A DNA stretch of 46,946 nt from Priapulus caudatus (Eukaryota; Priapulida; Priapulimorpha; Priapulimorphida; Priapulidae). The stretch is from NCBI RefSeq assembly GCF_000485595.1, contig NW_014577071.1, positions 345,407 through 392,352 on the forward strand. The letters are read 5' to 3'. Position numbers and translations under genes: made by a program. Positions within the stretch are counted from its first letter, which is position 1; each line of letters starts with the position of its first letter. Positions 22,164-46,946 of the stretch are shown in pieces. The notes under the pieces were generated by a model. That model made no database searches, was not told the DNA's origin, and was given only the letters and a program-made list of their open reading frames with translations.

Positions 22164-24890
22164 CACATTTAACTACACACACCAACGAAGCGAAGCAATG
22201 GACTCAAAAATCAACCGTAATTAAACAGTGTTACGCGTCATAGCCTCTGGATCAAAACAATCAACACCTCAGAATTAATTTCCTGTCTCAGGTCACTGTG
22301 TCCCGACGTGACTATGTAATGATGTAGTCAGTGGCAGCCGACACAACCACGGCACGTCATCAATGTGGGAATCCGTTTGGTTAAAATGGTCAGCAACACG
22401 GAAAACCATGCAAATTAAGGGCGAATAGATCTTAGGTGTTCAACTGAAAACCTATCGCCAAGGCGGCGTTTTGATTTCACCAAATAGGCAAACGTTTTTG
22501 TTTGCCAAGACGTGCGTGTTTGTGGCTGCCGACTGACACCATATTACAATAGCTCAGTCGACGACATGACTGAGCAAATTAATTCTGAGGTTGGTTGTTG
22601 TAATCCAGGGGGCATGAATCGGTAAAACTTTAATTACTTGCTGATTTTGGAAGTCCTATTGCTTCGTTGTGGTGTGTGTGTGTGTTTTTGTGTGTGTGTA
22701 TATGTGATCAATATAATGTTTCCAATGGCCATCGAATGTTTCGCGTGACGTCAGTGTACGTCACGCACGAACTGCGCGAGAGCCTAACGCCTAACCCTAA
22801 CCTAATCCCTACACCCTAACCCTAAACTAACCCTAACCCTAACACTAGATACTTAACACTAAACTCCTACCCAAAATATTTAAATGGATAAAGATAGAAA
22901 AATAGTAAAAATAACAAAAATAATAAACGCCGATGGCGATCGAACGCCACCACACTCAAGAAAAAACGTCCGGCGCCATAAACGCGCTGCGCCATTTTGG
23001 TTTGCGTCGAAATGATGTGTTATGGGAGTTGCCCTATATCATACATGATGGGCGTGCGTGGATTGTAACTGGTGGTGGCTAGCACTGACGTCACACTGAC
23101 GTACACTGGATCGTCACGCGAACTATGTCGACTCTGGGCAGGGAAACAATAGTCCACTGTGTGATATAATGTGCATGTTCTTTTTGTCGTCCGTATCATG
23201 CAACGCGCGAATTGTGTGATCTCATCTCATTCTGATTAGTCTAATGGCATGTATTGAGTTTTTGATTATTTGATTCTATCCACAGTCTGGCTGACCTGAA
23301 GAAAAGCAATCGTAATCTCCTGAAAGCTTGTCATTAATTTAAACACCCTTATTCTCTATACCTTGACTTTGTTTATATATATGTTGTGTTGTGTGTTGTG
23401 TGCTGCCGCGTCGCGTGCCGGCGATGCGCGTTGTGGTATTGTGTAAATGTATGTAATGTAAATGTGATTTTTGCAGTGATCGCAGAGCATTGGGCCGATG
23501 CCAGCTTGTGCTGTGAAAAGCGACACGCAGATGATCAGGATCTTCCCAAGGCAGAAATCCAGGATTCAGAAAAGGCATTTCAGAGCTCCTCTAGCCAAAG
23601 CATTGCAGCGGGAGTATGTGGAGGAGAAAGCATCTCGTTTCTCTTCACAAGAGAAAGCGGCACAGTAACTGTTGCTGGACGAGCTTTGTCACTATCTGGA
23701 AGAGACAAAGCTATTTGCACGAGAACACGGAAAACACGTCGTGCTCATATACCAGGCATTAGCAAGAGGTAAAAGTTCTGTTCTTAGGACTATGTTTCAC
23801 GATCAAAATTTACCGCAAAAAATAAAGCTGCTAGGCTGTGATAAATGCTTGATATATCTTAATTCACTCTGGTTCGTCATACTTAAAGTGAACGAACAAC
23901 TACCAACAGTTTTAAGCACGCGTGTTTTTTCAGTATTAGTATTCTGTATTTATGCTTATCGAACTACCACAAAGATTTAGGTATTCGGTGTTGAATAAGA
24001 TGGGTGCATCAGTAAACAAAAGAGACGCTCTCATCTCTTTGCTGTGAGCTGTATGTATGCAATTAAAGCAATTGAAATTCAACGTGGTTTCCTCTAGGAT
24101 GATTTCATAGAGGACATTCCAACGAGACACATGGGGCTTTGTTATTCCAAGTATTCCATAATAACAGTATTATTCTAAACAAAACGAAAAATCATTTGAC
24201 ATACTGGCAATTGTGTATAATCAAGAAACAATGATGGTTTATTTCAATTGATCCCTTACACCCGAATCTGGTTAATCAATGCACCTTGTTTAACTGTATT
24301 TTCTTTATGTTTATGATTGCGGGCTTAGTGGATAAGGCTGGCTGCAGTGTCTCTCTGTGGCGTGGGGCGGTAGTAGTAGAGCATGGAACGAAATATTACT
24401 GATAGATTGTAAGGCTAAAAGATGAGTCGCTGTTTTGGCCGAAGTCAGGCAATGCTTTAGTATGTGTGTGGTGTGGTGAGTGTGCCATGCTTGTTATAGG
24501 TTGTACGAATTGGTATATAATATATGATATACTTGTTTTGAAAATTTGTAAATATTATATAATCATTGTATATTGTATATTATATATACATAATACATCA
24601 AGAGTGGATAAAGAGATCTCTTATTAATCCGAGTCTTGATATACATGTAGCATTATAGCACATAATGATATTCTTGTAACATCAGTTGCTAATTGAAACT
24701 GTTTTCTACAGCACTATAAAACAGAACGCTCTAATCTAAAATGAAAATTGTTTAGATACTTAACGTCCATCCTTTGCATCAATAGAGTGGGTATCAAAGA
24801 GCGAAGAGTTACATTGTGGATCTCATGTACAACCCTGGTGATCTTCTAGCTGTTGACTCTCCTGAGGCTGCTGCTTATTGTCAACTATAG
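9856..24890 (+). CDS. ARMC3: Armadillo repeat-containing protein 3 (assembly-disrupted)
   Basis: ARMC3 is an armadillo-repeat protein with a C-terminal EDR1/CTR1-type peptidase-like domain, known mainly from ciliated and testis tissue. Exons: 9856-9909, 10107-10224, 10377-10571, 10885-11086, 11341-11441, 11658-11863, 12452-12538, 12692-12806, 12948-13087, 13300-13442, 13948-14020, 14397-14533, then 21237-21352, 21756-21909, 19829-20101, 20290-20452, 20615-20701, 24786-24890. All phases match, giving 822 codons plus stop, close to the 872 residues I recall for human. About ten ARM repeats (motifs such as [14 protein letters not shown]) precede the C-terminal domain ([44 protein letters not shown]). 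Exons 13-14 and 15-17 are physically out of order, and extra noisy copies exist, so the span cannot be transcribed as written. Confidence 0.92.
10107..10224 (+). CDS. ARMC3: ARMC3 exon 2
   Basis: The acceptor is TTTTTAG and the donor GTAAGT. It encodes FDPVILESK through LYKYAEK, the first armadillo helices. Phase 0 in, phase 1 out. Confidence 0.9.
10377..10571 (+). CDS. ARMC3: ARMC3 exon 3 (ARM repeat)
   Basis: It encodes an ARM repeat containing [20 protein letters not shown] and a second helix pair ending at ALLNPQ. Acceptor TTTACAG; donor GTTAAA, which is weak at +3 but keeps phase. Confidence 0.93.
10885..11086 (+). CDS. ARMC3: ARMC3 exon 4 (ARM repeat)
   Basis: It encodes [20 protein letters not shown] and a repeat ending near LVR. 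The donor GTCCGT is non-optimal but is the only one that keeps the frame into exon 5 ([10 protein letters not shown]). Confidence 0.88.
11341..11441 (+). CDS. ARMC3: ARMC3 exon 5 (ARM repeat)
   Basis: It encodes [20 protein letters not shown] and following residues, matching the vertebrate SEYPVIQ motif. Acceptor TTTACAG, donor GTAAGT. Confidence 0.93.
11658..11863 (+). CDS. ARMC3: ARMC3 exon 6 (ARM repeats)
   Basis: It encodes [20 protein letters not shown] and a repeat ending ESTLNQ. The acceptor is TATCAAG and the donor GTGTGC; the frame continues into exon 7 without a split codon. Confidence 0.9.
12013..12256. mobile_element. hAT-type MITE, copy 2
   Basis: A 244-bp relative of the element at 1766 in ARMC3 intron 6, with the same TIRs. 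It is flanked by a perfect 8-bp duplication CTAGTATC (12005-12012 and 12257-12264). The interior differs by indels and by a short unrelated stretch near 12140-12170. Confidence 0.88.
12452..12538 (+). CDS. ARMC3: ARMC3 exon 7 with GC donor
   Basis: It encodes [20 protein letters not shown] through VEK. The 5' splice site reads AAG|GCGAGT, a GC-AG intron with otherwise consensus flanks. The next exon (VLVGML) joins in phase 0, and no GT alternative keeps the frame. Confidence 0.85.
12692..12806 (+). CDS. ARMC3: ARMC3 exon 8
   Basis: It encodes [20 protein letters not shown] through CDSD. Acceptor CTGTCGTAG, donor GTAAGT. Confidence 0.9.
12948..13087 (+). CDS. ARMC3: ARMC3 exon 9
   Basis: It encodes [20 protein letters not shown] and a repeat ending GGIEPL, directly before a GTAATT donor. 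The acceptor AATTGCAAG follows a short TTAATTGC-rich direct repeat. Confidence 0.9.
13300..13442 (+). CDS. ARMC3: ARMC3 exon 10 (clean copy)
   Basis: It encodes [20 protein letters not shown] and following residues to LEPLKSG. A second, indel-damaged copy lies at about 15672-15830. Confidence 0.92.
13476..13685. mobile_element. TIR element with TTAGGG-like and TTAATCA repeats
   Basis: The left end CTCCATTAGGAGTTATACCA is inverted at the right end (TGGGAACACTACCAATGGAG, imperfect). Inside are GGTTAGGGTTAGGG (13584-13602) and about seven copies of the heptamer ATCATTA. The noisy second copy of this intron lacks the element, near 15845-15860. Confidence 0.75.
13948..14020 (+). CDS. ARMC3: ARMC3 exon 11 (clean copy)
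   Basis: It encodes [20 protein letters not shown] and ARLE, between a TTTTAG acceptor and a GTATAG donor. A noisy copy is at about 16108-16182. Confidence 0.9.
14158..14325. repeat. GAT/AAT trinucleotide array
   Basis: A long (GAT)n run passes into (AAT)n, about 70 bp before ARMC3 exon 12. Long Asp, Met and Ile frames here are artefacts of the repeat. A shorter noisy copy lies at 16340-16500. Confidence 0.95.
14397..14533 (+). CDS. ARMC3: ARMC3 exon 12 (clean copy)
   Basis: It encodes [20 protein letters not shown] and [20 protein letters not shown], a strong match to the last ARM repeats of vertebrate ARMC3. Donor GTGAGT. A noisy copy is at about 16573-16716. Confidence 0.93.
14608..14975 (+). 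mobile_element. tRNA-derived SINE
   Basis: A pol III B-box-like GGTTCAACTCC (14658-14668) sits in GAAGGTCGGGGGTTCAACTC, followed by CGTCGGGTCATACCAAAGAC and a conserved-looking body ending GGCGCGGGAAGGATTTAACT. The A-box part is degenerate. The copy at about 16790-17095 is the noisy duplicate of the same insertion. Confidence 0.65.
15165..15300. repeat. GA microsatellite
   Basis: A (GA)n array with AGAGGAGG interruptions. Copies occur at 17300-17455 and 21055-21170; all three mark contig junctions in the disordered ARMC3 region. Confidence 0.95.
15374..15488 (+). pseudogene. ARMC3 exon 13, damaged first copy beside the gap
   Basis: This is the same exon as 21237-21352, but small indels (for example in the stretch after GGAATTATGC) bring a stop codon into frame. 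It lies within about 180 bases of the N run at 15550-15574, where sequence quality appears to fall. It is probably a low-quality contig end rather than a true pseudoexon. Confidence 0.75.
15550..15574. other. Assembly gap (N run)
   Basis: Undetermined bases lie inside the ARMC3 gene between the degraded end of the first copy and the start of the noisy copy. A second N run of ten bases lies inside the CA array near 29354. Confidence 1.
15575..18470 (+). repeat. Indel-rich second copy of ARMC3 exons 10-14 region
   Basis: It begins directly after the N run and repeats the sequence from about 13200 onward: exon 10 (15672), intron with repeats, exon 11 (16108), the GAT/AAT array, exon 12 (16573), the SINE, the GA array, exon 13 (17522) and exon 14 (18052). 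Differences from the clean copies are mostly single-base insertions or deletions that break every reading frame. It also lacks a roughly 210-bp element present at 13476-13685, so it probably derives from a different haplotype. I read it as low-accuracy gap-filling sequence, not a second gene. Confidence 0.85.
18437..18512. repeat. CA microsatellite
   Basis: A (CA)n array where the noisy copy of exons 10-14 passes into the clean block holding exons 15-17. The matching array is at 22113-22162. Confidence 0.95.
19069..19475. mobile_element. Foldback element with TTAGGG-like repeats and tRNA-like segment
   Basis: The left end GTTTCCATGCATCGAATG is inverted at the right end (CATTCGATGGCATGGAAAC), followed inward by matching GTTCGCGTGA and ACGTCA words. 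The interior holds CCTAACCCTAA repeats (19137-19195) and a minus-strand tRNA-like part with B box GGTTCGAACC (complement of 19270-19279) and the A-box-like TAGCGCAGCGCGCTA (complement of 19308-19322). The noisy duplicate is at about 22715-23150. Confidence 0.7.
19829..20101 (+). CDS. ARMC3: ARMC3 exon 15 (clean copy)
   Basis: It encodes a hydrophilic linker ([20 protein letters not shown] through HIQALAR) between the ARM array and the C-terminal domain. Phase joins exon 14 and exon 16. A noisy copy is at about 23478-23769. Confidence 0.85.
20290..20452 (+). CDS. ARMC3: ARMC3 exon 16 (clean copy)
   Basis: It encodes [20 protein letters not shown] and [18 protein letters not shown] followed by FTHRALLFK. 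This is the first half of the EDR1/CTR1/ARMC3 peptidase-like domain. A noisy copy is at about 23979-24153. Confidence 0.94.
20615..20701 (+). CDS. ARMC3: ARMC3 exon 17 (clean copy)
   Basis: It encodes [20 protein letters not shown] and WNEVLLIDK. The CSLVRG-Y-RAWNEV motif is diagnostic of the ARMC3 C-terminal domain. A noisy copy is at about 24327-24410. Confidence 0.94.
20867..20908. repeat. Perfect 42-bp palindrome
   Basis: ATCAAGAGTGGATAATAGAGA is followed at once by its exact complement in reverse, with no loop. It is a member of the small-palindrome set described in the findings. A noisy copy is at about 24597-24640. Confidence 0.92.
21237..21352 (+). CDS. ARMC3: ARMC3 exon 13 (intact copy, misplaced)
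   Basis: It encodes [20 protein letters not shown] and [18 protein letters not shown], matching vertebrate ARMC3 (motif YNKLLNNNLSLKYS). It is the only one of three copies with an open frame. By homology it should precede exons 15-17, but here it lies after them. Confidence 0.9.
21505..21765. repeat. Tandem duplication copying the ARMC3 exon 14 acceptor
   Basis: Two adjacent, diverged copies of about 140 bp share CAATCTTACATGAATTAA, the GCAGTGACA-TAA segment and a terminal CTACA-ATTTTAG. Only the second is followed by the exon (GAGCACTG); the first continues TGGCACATA. The noisy copy shows the same arrangement at 17810-18055. Confidence 0.8.
21756..21909 (+). CDS. ARMC3: ARMC3 exon 14 (intact copy, misplaced)
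   Basis: It encodes [20 protein letters not shown] and a segment ending INFGKLQ, matching the vertebrate DGFYDYGR-type motif. Acceptor CATATTTTAG, donor GTAAGT. A near-copy of the acceptor region, without the exon, lies about 140 bp upstream. Confidence 0.9.
21938..22095. mobile_element. hAT-type MITE left end (partial), two copies
   Basis: The left TIR CAAGGGCGTAGCCAGG and about 150 bp of the same family follow exon 14. The matching right end is not seen before the CA array. The noisy duplicate is at about 18246-18415. Confidence 0.75.
22080..24785 (+). repeat. Indel-rich second copy of ARMC3 exons 15-17 region
   Basis: It repeats 18400-21045 in the same order: CA array, the foldback element with TTAGGG-like repeats, exon 15 (23478), exon 16 (23979), exon 17 (24327), the TA-rich stretch and the small palindrome. 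It is full of small indels that disrupt every frame. It joins seamlessly to the unique exon 18 at 24786, so this copy, although noisy, is in the correct position. Confidence 0.85.
24786..24890 (+). CDS. ARMC3: ARMC3 exon 18 with stop
   Basis: It encodes [20 protein letters not shown] and a short tail ending QL, stop TAG at 24888-24890. It corresponds to the vertebrate YVIDLMFHPGGL motif and closes the peptidase-like domain. Only one copy exists; the acceptor CATCAATAG also occurs at 21050 as the truncated end of the clean contig. Confidence 0.92.
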   Translation, partial: SGYQRAKSYIVDLMYNPGDLLAVDSPEAAAYCQL

Positions 24891-25440
24891 TCATCATTGT
24901 CAGAAACAATACTAGCTAATCTGAAACTAGTTACATGTAAGACTTGATGATATGTGCTAGTAAATAGAATGGTGGATTAATAGTGTGGAAAAGATCAGCT
25001 TGATAACCTCATCATGTTAGAACCGAAATTCAGTTATAACAGATAAATTTCACGATATTAGGGCACTGTAGTTCTGTGTGATGGTGTGACTTTATTTTGT
25101 TATGCGATTTACTATGCTCATGCATACCCTACTATGGACGTAAAATGATTATAATGATAGCTTATACACATAACTTATAGAGAAAGTTTATATGGAAGGT
25201 TCATATATTTAAGAAATTACATGTTAATTATGTCTTTTCAATAAAAAATACCCATTCCAAAAATGAAAACTATGTTTGTGATTTCTTTCCCAGACAAAAC
25301 TTTTTTTGGGTATTTTGACATTTCGTCTGATATTTCCGTGAAGTAATCACGATTGTGTTTTTACAACAGCGCACTAATGGTGATATTTGATGATACAGAC
25401 ACGGTATAAGATCAAGATAACTGCTCAAGACTGAAAAATG
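24891..25440. other. ARMC3 3' flank, probable 3'UTR
   Basis: AT-rich sequence after the ARMC3 stop with a polyadenylation signal candidate AATAAA at 25240-25245, about 350 bp downstream. No other gene is seen. Confidence 0.5.
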
Positions 25441-25454
25441 AATTCATACAAGTT

Positions 25455-25538
25455 ATATCAAGGGAGAAAAATGACAAATTGTCATATTGTAATTGTAAAT
25501 TGTAATGATAATTTGTCATTATTCACCCCTGGTTATAT
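25455..25538. repeat. Palindrome of the ATATCA set (larger loop)
   Basis: The left arm is ATATCAAGGGAGAAAAATGA and the right arm is the inverse, TCATTATTCACCCCTGGTTA. ACAAATT/AATTTGT extends the stem. The loop is AT-rich. Confidence 0.75.
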
Positions 25539-25544
25539 GCGACT

Positions 25545-25601
25545 ATATCAGGAGTGTATAATATAGATATAATCTAGGTCTATATTATTATACACTGCTG
25601 G
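25545..25601. repeat. Palindrome of the ATATCA set
   Basis: The left arm is ATATCAGGAGTGTATAATAT and the right arm is its inverse, ATATTATTATACACTGCTGG, with small mismatches. It lies only 6 bp after the preceding palindrome. Confidence 0.8.
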
Positions 25602-25626
25602 CTGATTCTAGTCACCATTGAATTAG

Positions 25627-26956
25627 GCAGCCGGCTGAAAGGGGTGTTAGGATCACAGGCCACATTGGATCGTGTTTCAATATAAAACATGGATGGTTAA
25701 CTACAATACTAATACTTGTCAAGTAGCTACTACTACAGTAGCCAGCAATATCTTAATGTTTGATTTGACGCTAATAACTCACTTCAACACCGTTCAAGTA
25801 CACCGGCTGCAACACATAGCCGCACCGCACATTGTGCATCACAAATACAACAGTAGAGTAGGAAGAAGGTAAGAATAGCGTGATCGAGAAATTCCTAGAA
25901 CGCTCACGCCTTTGTCGACAGCACTAGAGGAGAAATAACACGTCGCAAGAACGCCATGATATTGGCATCTGGTGTGTAGCTTGAGCAATGGTTCACTTGT
26001 TCGAAATATAAGCGTCTTCTGCAACGTGGGTACCAGACAAGCACTGTTACCCAGAAATTATATGAAAAATCCCTGCTTCGAATTTTCCCGAATTCGCTGC
26101 CAATCTGAAGTCACGATTATGTAAACCGGGACAAGTACAATGAGGCAATCTGGCGGCCCATTGCATCTCTGGGAGGAGTTGCATACGCAGCCTGCCGCCA
26201 AACGTCCAAAACGAGACGGCTATCGTATTTCGGGCAGCAAAAGTCGACGTTCACAACGGGCGCGAACTGTGATTGGTCAAAGGATATAATAAGAGCATTC
26301 AGGGATTTCCGGCATGTTGGTCCGGTTTACAAATCGGCATTCCATGGGACAATCTTGCGGCAAATTCGAACAGGATTTCTCATGATAATTCTGGGTAAAT
26401 AGTGTGTGGTACACGTTGGCAAGACGTAACTACTATCGAACTAACGTTGACCATCTCAGCTAACACAACAGAATGCCAAATATTCATGGCGTTGGACGTT
26501 TATTTCTCCTCTATTAGGACTCGCAAAAAGTGCGAGCGTTCTGGAATTTCTGTGACCACGCTTCTATCCTTCTCCTATCGTACTGTGTATTTGTGCAATG
26601 CTACAATGGCGTGCGGGCACTATTGTTGCAGCGGTGTATTTGAACGATGTTGAAGTGAAGTTATTAGTGTGCATAATCAACAATTAAGACTATTGCTGTA
26701 CTGTAGTAGTAGGCTACTGACAAGTTGTATTTATAACCATCATTTTACTTATTGAAACGGTCGCAAGTGCCTGTGTTAGGATATGTTTACTAGGCATTTC
26801 TAATTTTAACATATATTTTACGATATATTAAAGAATGATGCAAAAACCCTAAAAAGTGCCCTAACCCTAACCCTGCACCCTAATTAAATTTAAAATATAT
26901 TTAAAATTAAGAAAGTGCCTAGTAAACATATCCTACCACCCCTTTCAGCCGGCTGC
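25627..26956. mobile_element. Long-arm foldback transposon (Mutator-like?)
   Basis: The outermost 20 bp GCAGCCGGCTGAAAGGGGTG are exactly inverted at 26937-26956. Beyond them the two halves stay recognisably inverted for about 500 bp each: CGTTCAAGTACACC against CGTTCAAATACACC, AGAGGAGAAATAA on both arms, GAACGCCATGA against CAACGCCATGA, and TTACCCAGAA-TTAT. The flanks TTGAATTAG (25618-25626) and TTGATTTAG (26957-26965) differ at one base and fit a 9-bp target duplication. Long TIRs with 9-bp duplications point to a Mutator-type non-autonomous element. No transposase frame was seen. Confidence 0.8.
26774..26938. mobile_element. Nested MITE in right arm of foldback
   Basis: TGTTAGGATATGTTTACTAG at the left is inverted at the right (CTAGTAAACATATCCTACCA). 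The interior holds CCCTAACCCTAACCC and AT-rich sequence. It interrupts the right arm of the surrounding foldback between GGGGTG and CAGGC; the left arm has only TTAGGATCA there. Confidence 0.75.
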
Positions 26957-26965
26957 TTGATTTAG

Positions 26966-28446
26966 ACGAGCATTATATTGTGCTGCCATCTTGTGTCCGT
27001 ATTTTGTGTGTGCGTGGCAGTGGAATATTAGTTGGTGGTAAGTGGTTTCCTATGTGAATGAGCAACGTCTATTAAAAGTCGATTATACGATTGCAGAAAG
27101 TAAATGAGAAATATACGTACAACTATTGATTTATTTATATGTGAGACCACAGCTAGACACGAGTTTAAACAATACATATAAATGTGCTTAAATACGTAAA
27201 ATAATTCCTTGTACTGAATTCACAATGAGGAAAATAAAATCGCGATGTATAATCATATCAGGCCATCATATGTTATCATTATGGCTGCAAAAATACTACA
27301 TTGCAATAGATGTAGACCATGTCACCAACTGTGAACAAAAAAAACAGAAATGTTGAATGTTCCCCCGCTGATAATCAATGCTGATCACTAGCGACCTCGC
27401 TCTTGTCTCGGGCAACATTAATTCTTTCAGTCCACAAAACTGTTTCTTTCGCAACCAGGCAATAATTATGTAATTCATATATATAATCTGAGCTATTTAA
27501 CAAACATTTTCTTCTACATTTCCGTTGGTGGCATTCGACGGAATAAACACAAAAGCTGTTCTCTCCTGTTTGAAAAGTAATTACAATGGAATGATAAATA
27601 TATAATTTAAATGAATAAATAAATAAATAAGTTGCGGACAGTTTTCATCCGTGTACCTGTAGTCATACTGTTGCGTATTCAAATTGAGTTGTATACATTA
27701 ACATCATTCTATCAAAATACTATAAGCATATTCTATTTGTATCCATAATTAGACAGCACCACCAGTCAAACTCCTCGGTACAACTTTTTCAATATTATAA
27801 ATATTTTCTTAACAGTAGCGTTATCCCTCTAGCTTCAAGAAATTAAAAATCTTGGTAAAGACAAGTTATATTTTACATATGGAAAACAGTATTCTGAATG
27901 TTATTAAATATATTTGTAGTAAACGCTCAACATTTATTTAGTACACAACTTCATTTACTTTAAATATAATTCGTTGCGACTCATTTATCATAAACGAATG
28001 GTACCTTAGTCTGAGTTTCCGTAACGTATTAAACATATAAAGATCATATATTTGACCTGGGCCTAGCAAAGCGCAACTTCTAACAAGTATTTCCCCCAGT
28101 TGTGCTGCGAAGACAAAATGATTGACAGTGTCAATCGTATCGTAGTTACACAATTCCTCGTAGTTACATCAATTTACAATGGTCATCCCAAGTGCACGAC
28201 ATTTCGATAAATGATGTATTTCCGGGAACTACTCACCGGAAATACAACCCTCCCGGGCAGCATATGGCCCGAGTCGCTCAACTTTGCGTGAACCTCTGAC
28301 TTAACCTACCACGACGTAGCAAAATAACTGTATAAACAAGGCAGAGGGCATTGATATCCTAGCACGAGTACCACACGACGATATCGACTACGATGATAAA
28401 GATACGCCTCTCCCCGAGCACCTTTTGAGTCGTCACCCTCGGTGTC
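26966..28446. other. Intergenic region between convergent ARMC3 and TRPN
   Basis: AT-rich sequence without a supported exon. A TTTATT at 27932-27937 is a possible polyadenylation signal for the minus-strand TRPN transcript, about 510 bp beyond its stop. Confidence 0.4.
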
Positions 28447-46810
<18,364 letters not shown>

Positions 46811-46886
46811 CTATGAATCATAGCAAATACAAGCTAGCAGAGATGTGTCACGCACGCGAGATCTCACAATAGGCATCAATCAATGA

Positions 46887-46890
46887 AACA

Positions 46891-46946
<56 letters not shown>
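46887..46946. repeat. CGCA tetranucleotide array at window end
   Basis: (CGCA)n runs off the right edge, just upstream (gene sense) of the first readable TRPN exon. Confidence 0.97.

Noticed and set aside
26861-26875. CRISPR-like or satellite array
   Set aside because: Too few units and no spacer structure; eukaryotic context.

Overview
This window looks like nuclear DNA from an animal, probably a marine invertebrate. I cannot name the phylum from sequence alone. It is eukaryotic because the genes are split into many short exons with GT-AG (and two GC-AG) introns, and because it is full of microsatellites, small TIR transposons, a tRNA-type SINE and TTAGGG-like internal repeats. It is metazoan because all three genes are animal genes: an ETS1/2-type transcription factor, ARMC3, and a TRPN (NompC) mechanosensory channel. 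There are no bacterial-type operons, rRNA genes or CRISPR arrays.

Layout. 1-4982 (+): the last five coding exons of an ETS1/2 gene, whose 5' exons lie off the left edge. It has a 24-residue polyglutamine tract and an intact, split ETS DNA-binding domain. 4983-9855: 3' flank of ETS, an unannotated AT-rich stretch, then the likely ARMC3 promoter (CRE, NRF1-like and X-box-like sites). 9856-24890 (+): ARMC3. I can build an 18-exon, phase-consistent model of 822 codons plus stop, but the middle is disordered. Beside an N gap at 15550-15574, exons 10-17 occur two or three times, one copy clean and another riddled with small indels. The clean exons 15-17 (19829-20701) lie before the clean exons 13-14 (21237-21909). 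This fits misplaced contigs and noisy gap-filling reads from a second haplotype better than real biology. 24891-28446: intergenic region between two convergent genes, holding a 1.33-kb foldback transposon with long inverted arms and near-identical 9-bp flanks. 28447-46810 (-): 17 exons of TRPN/NompC giving 1,139 codons plus stop. These cover about 17 ankyrin repeats, the linker, the six-helix channel and the C-terminus; the first ankyrin repeats lie off the right edge.

Biology. ARMC3 is a cilium/flagellum-associated armadillo protein and TRPN is the ankyrin-tethered mechanotransduction channel of ciliated or modified-cilium mechanoreceptors, so two cilium-linked genes sit tail to tail. I see no direct evidence of co-regulation.

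Most unusual structure: (i) a set of about nine tiny palindromes beginning ATATCA and ending TGATAT or a variant, whose inner stems differ between loci yet remain self-complementary; (ii) local tandem duplications that copy functional splice sites, twice in ETS (5' sites) and once in ARMC3 (3' site); (iii) the long-arm foldback element with a nested insertion in one arm; (iv) two hAT-type MITEs with perfect 8-bp target duplications; (v) a TIR element that is present in one copy of ARMC3 intron 10 and absent from the other, an apparent insertion polymorphism.
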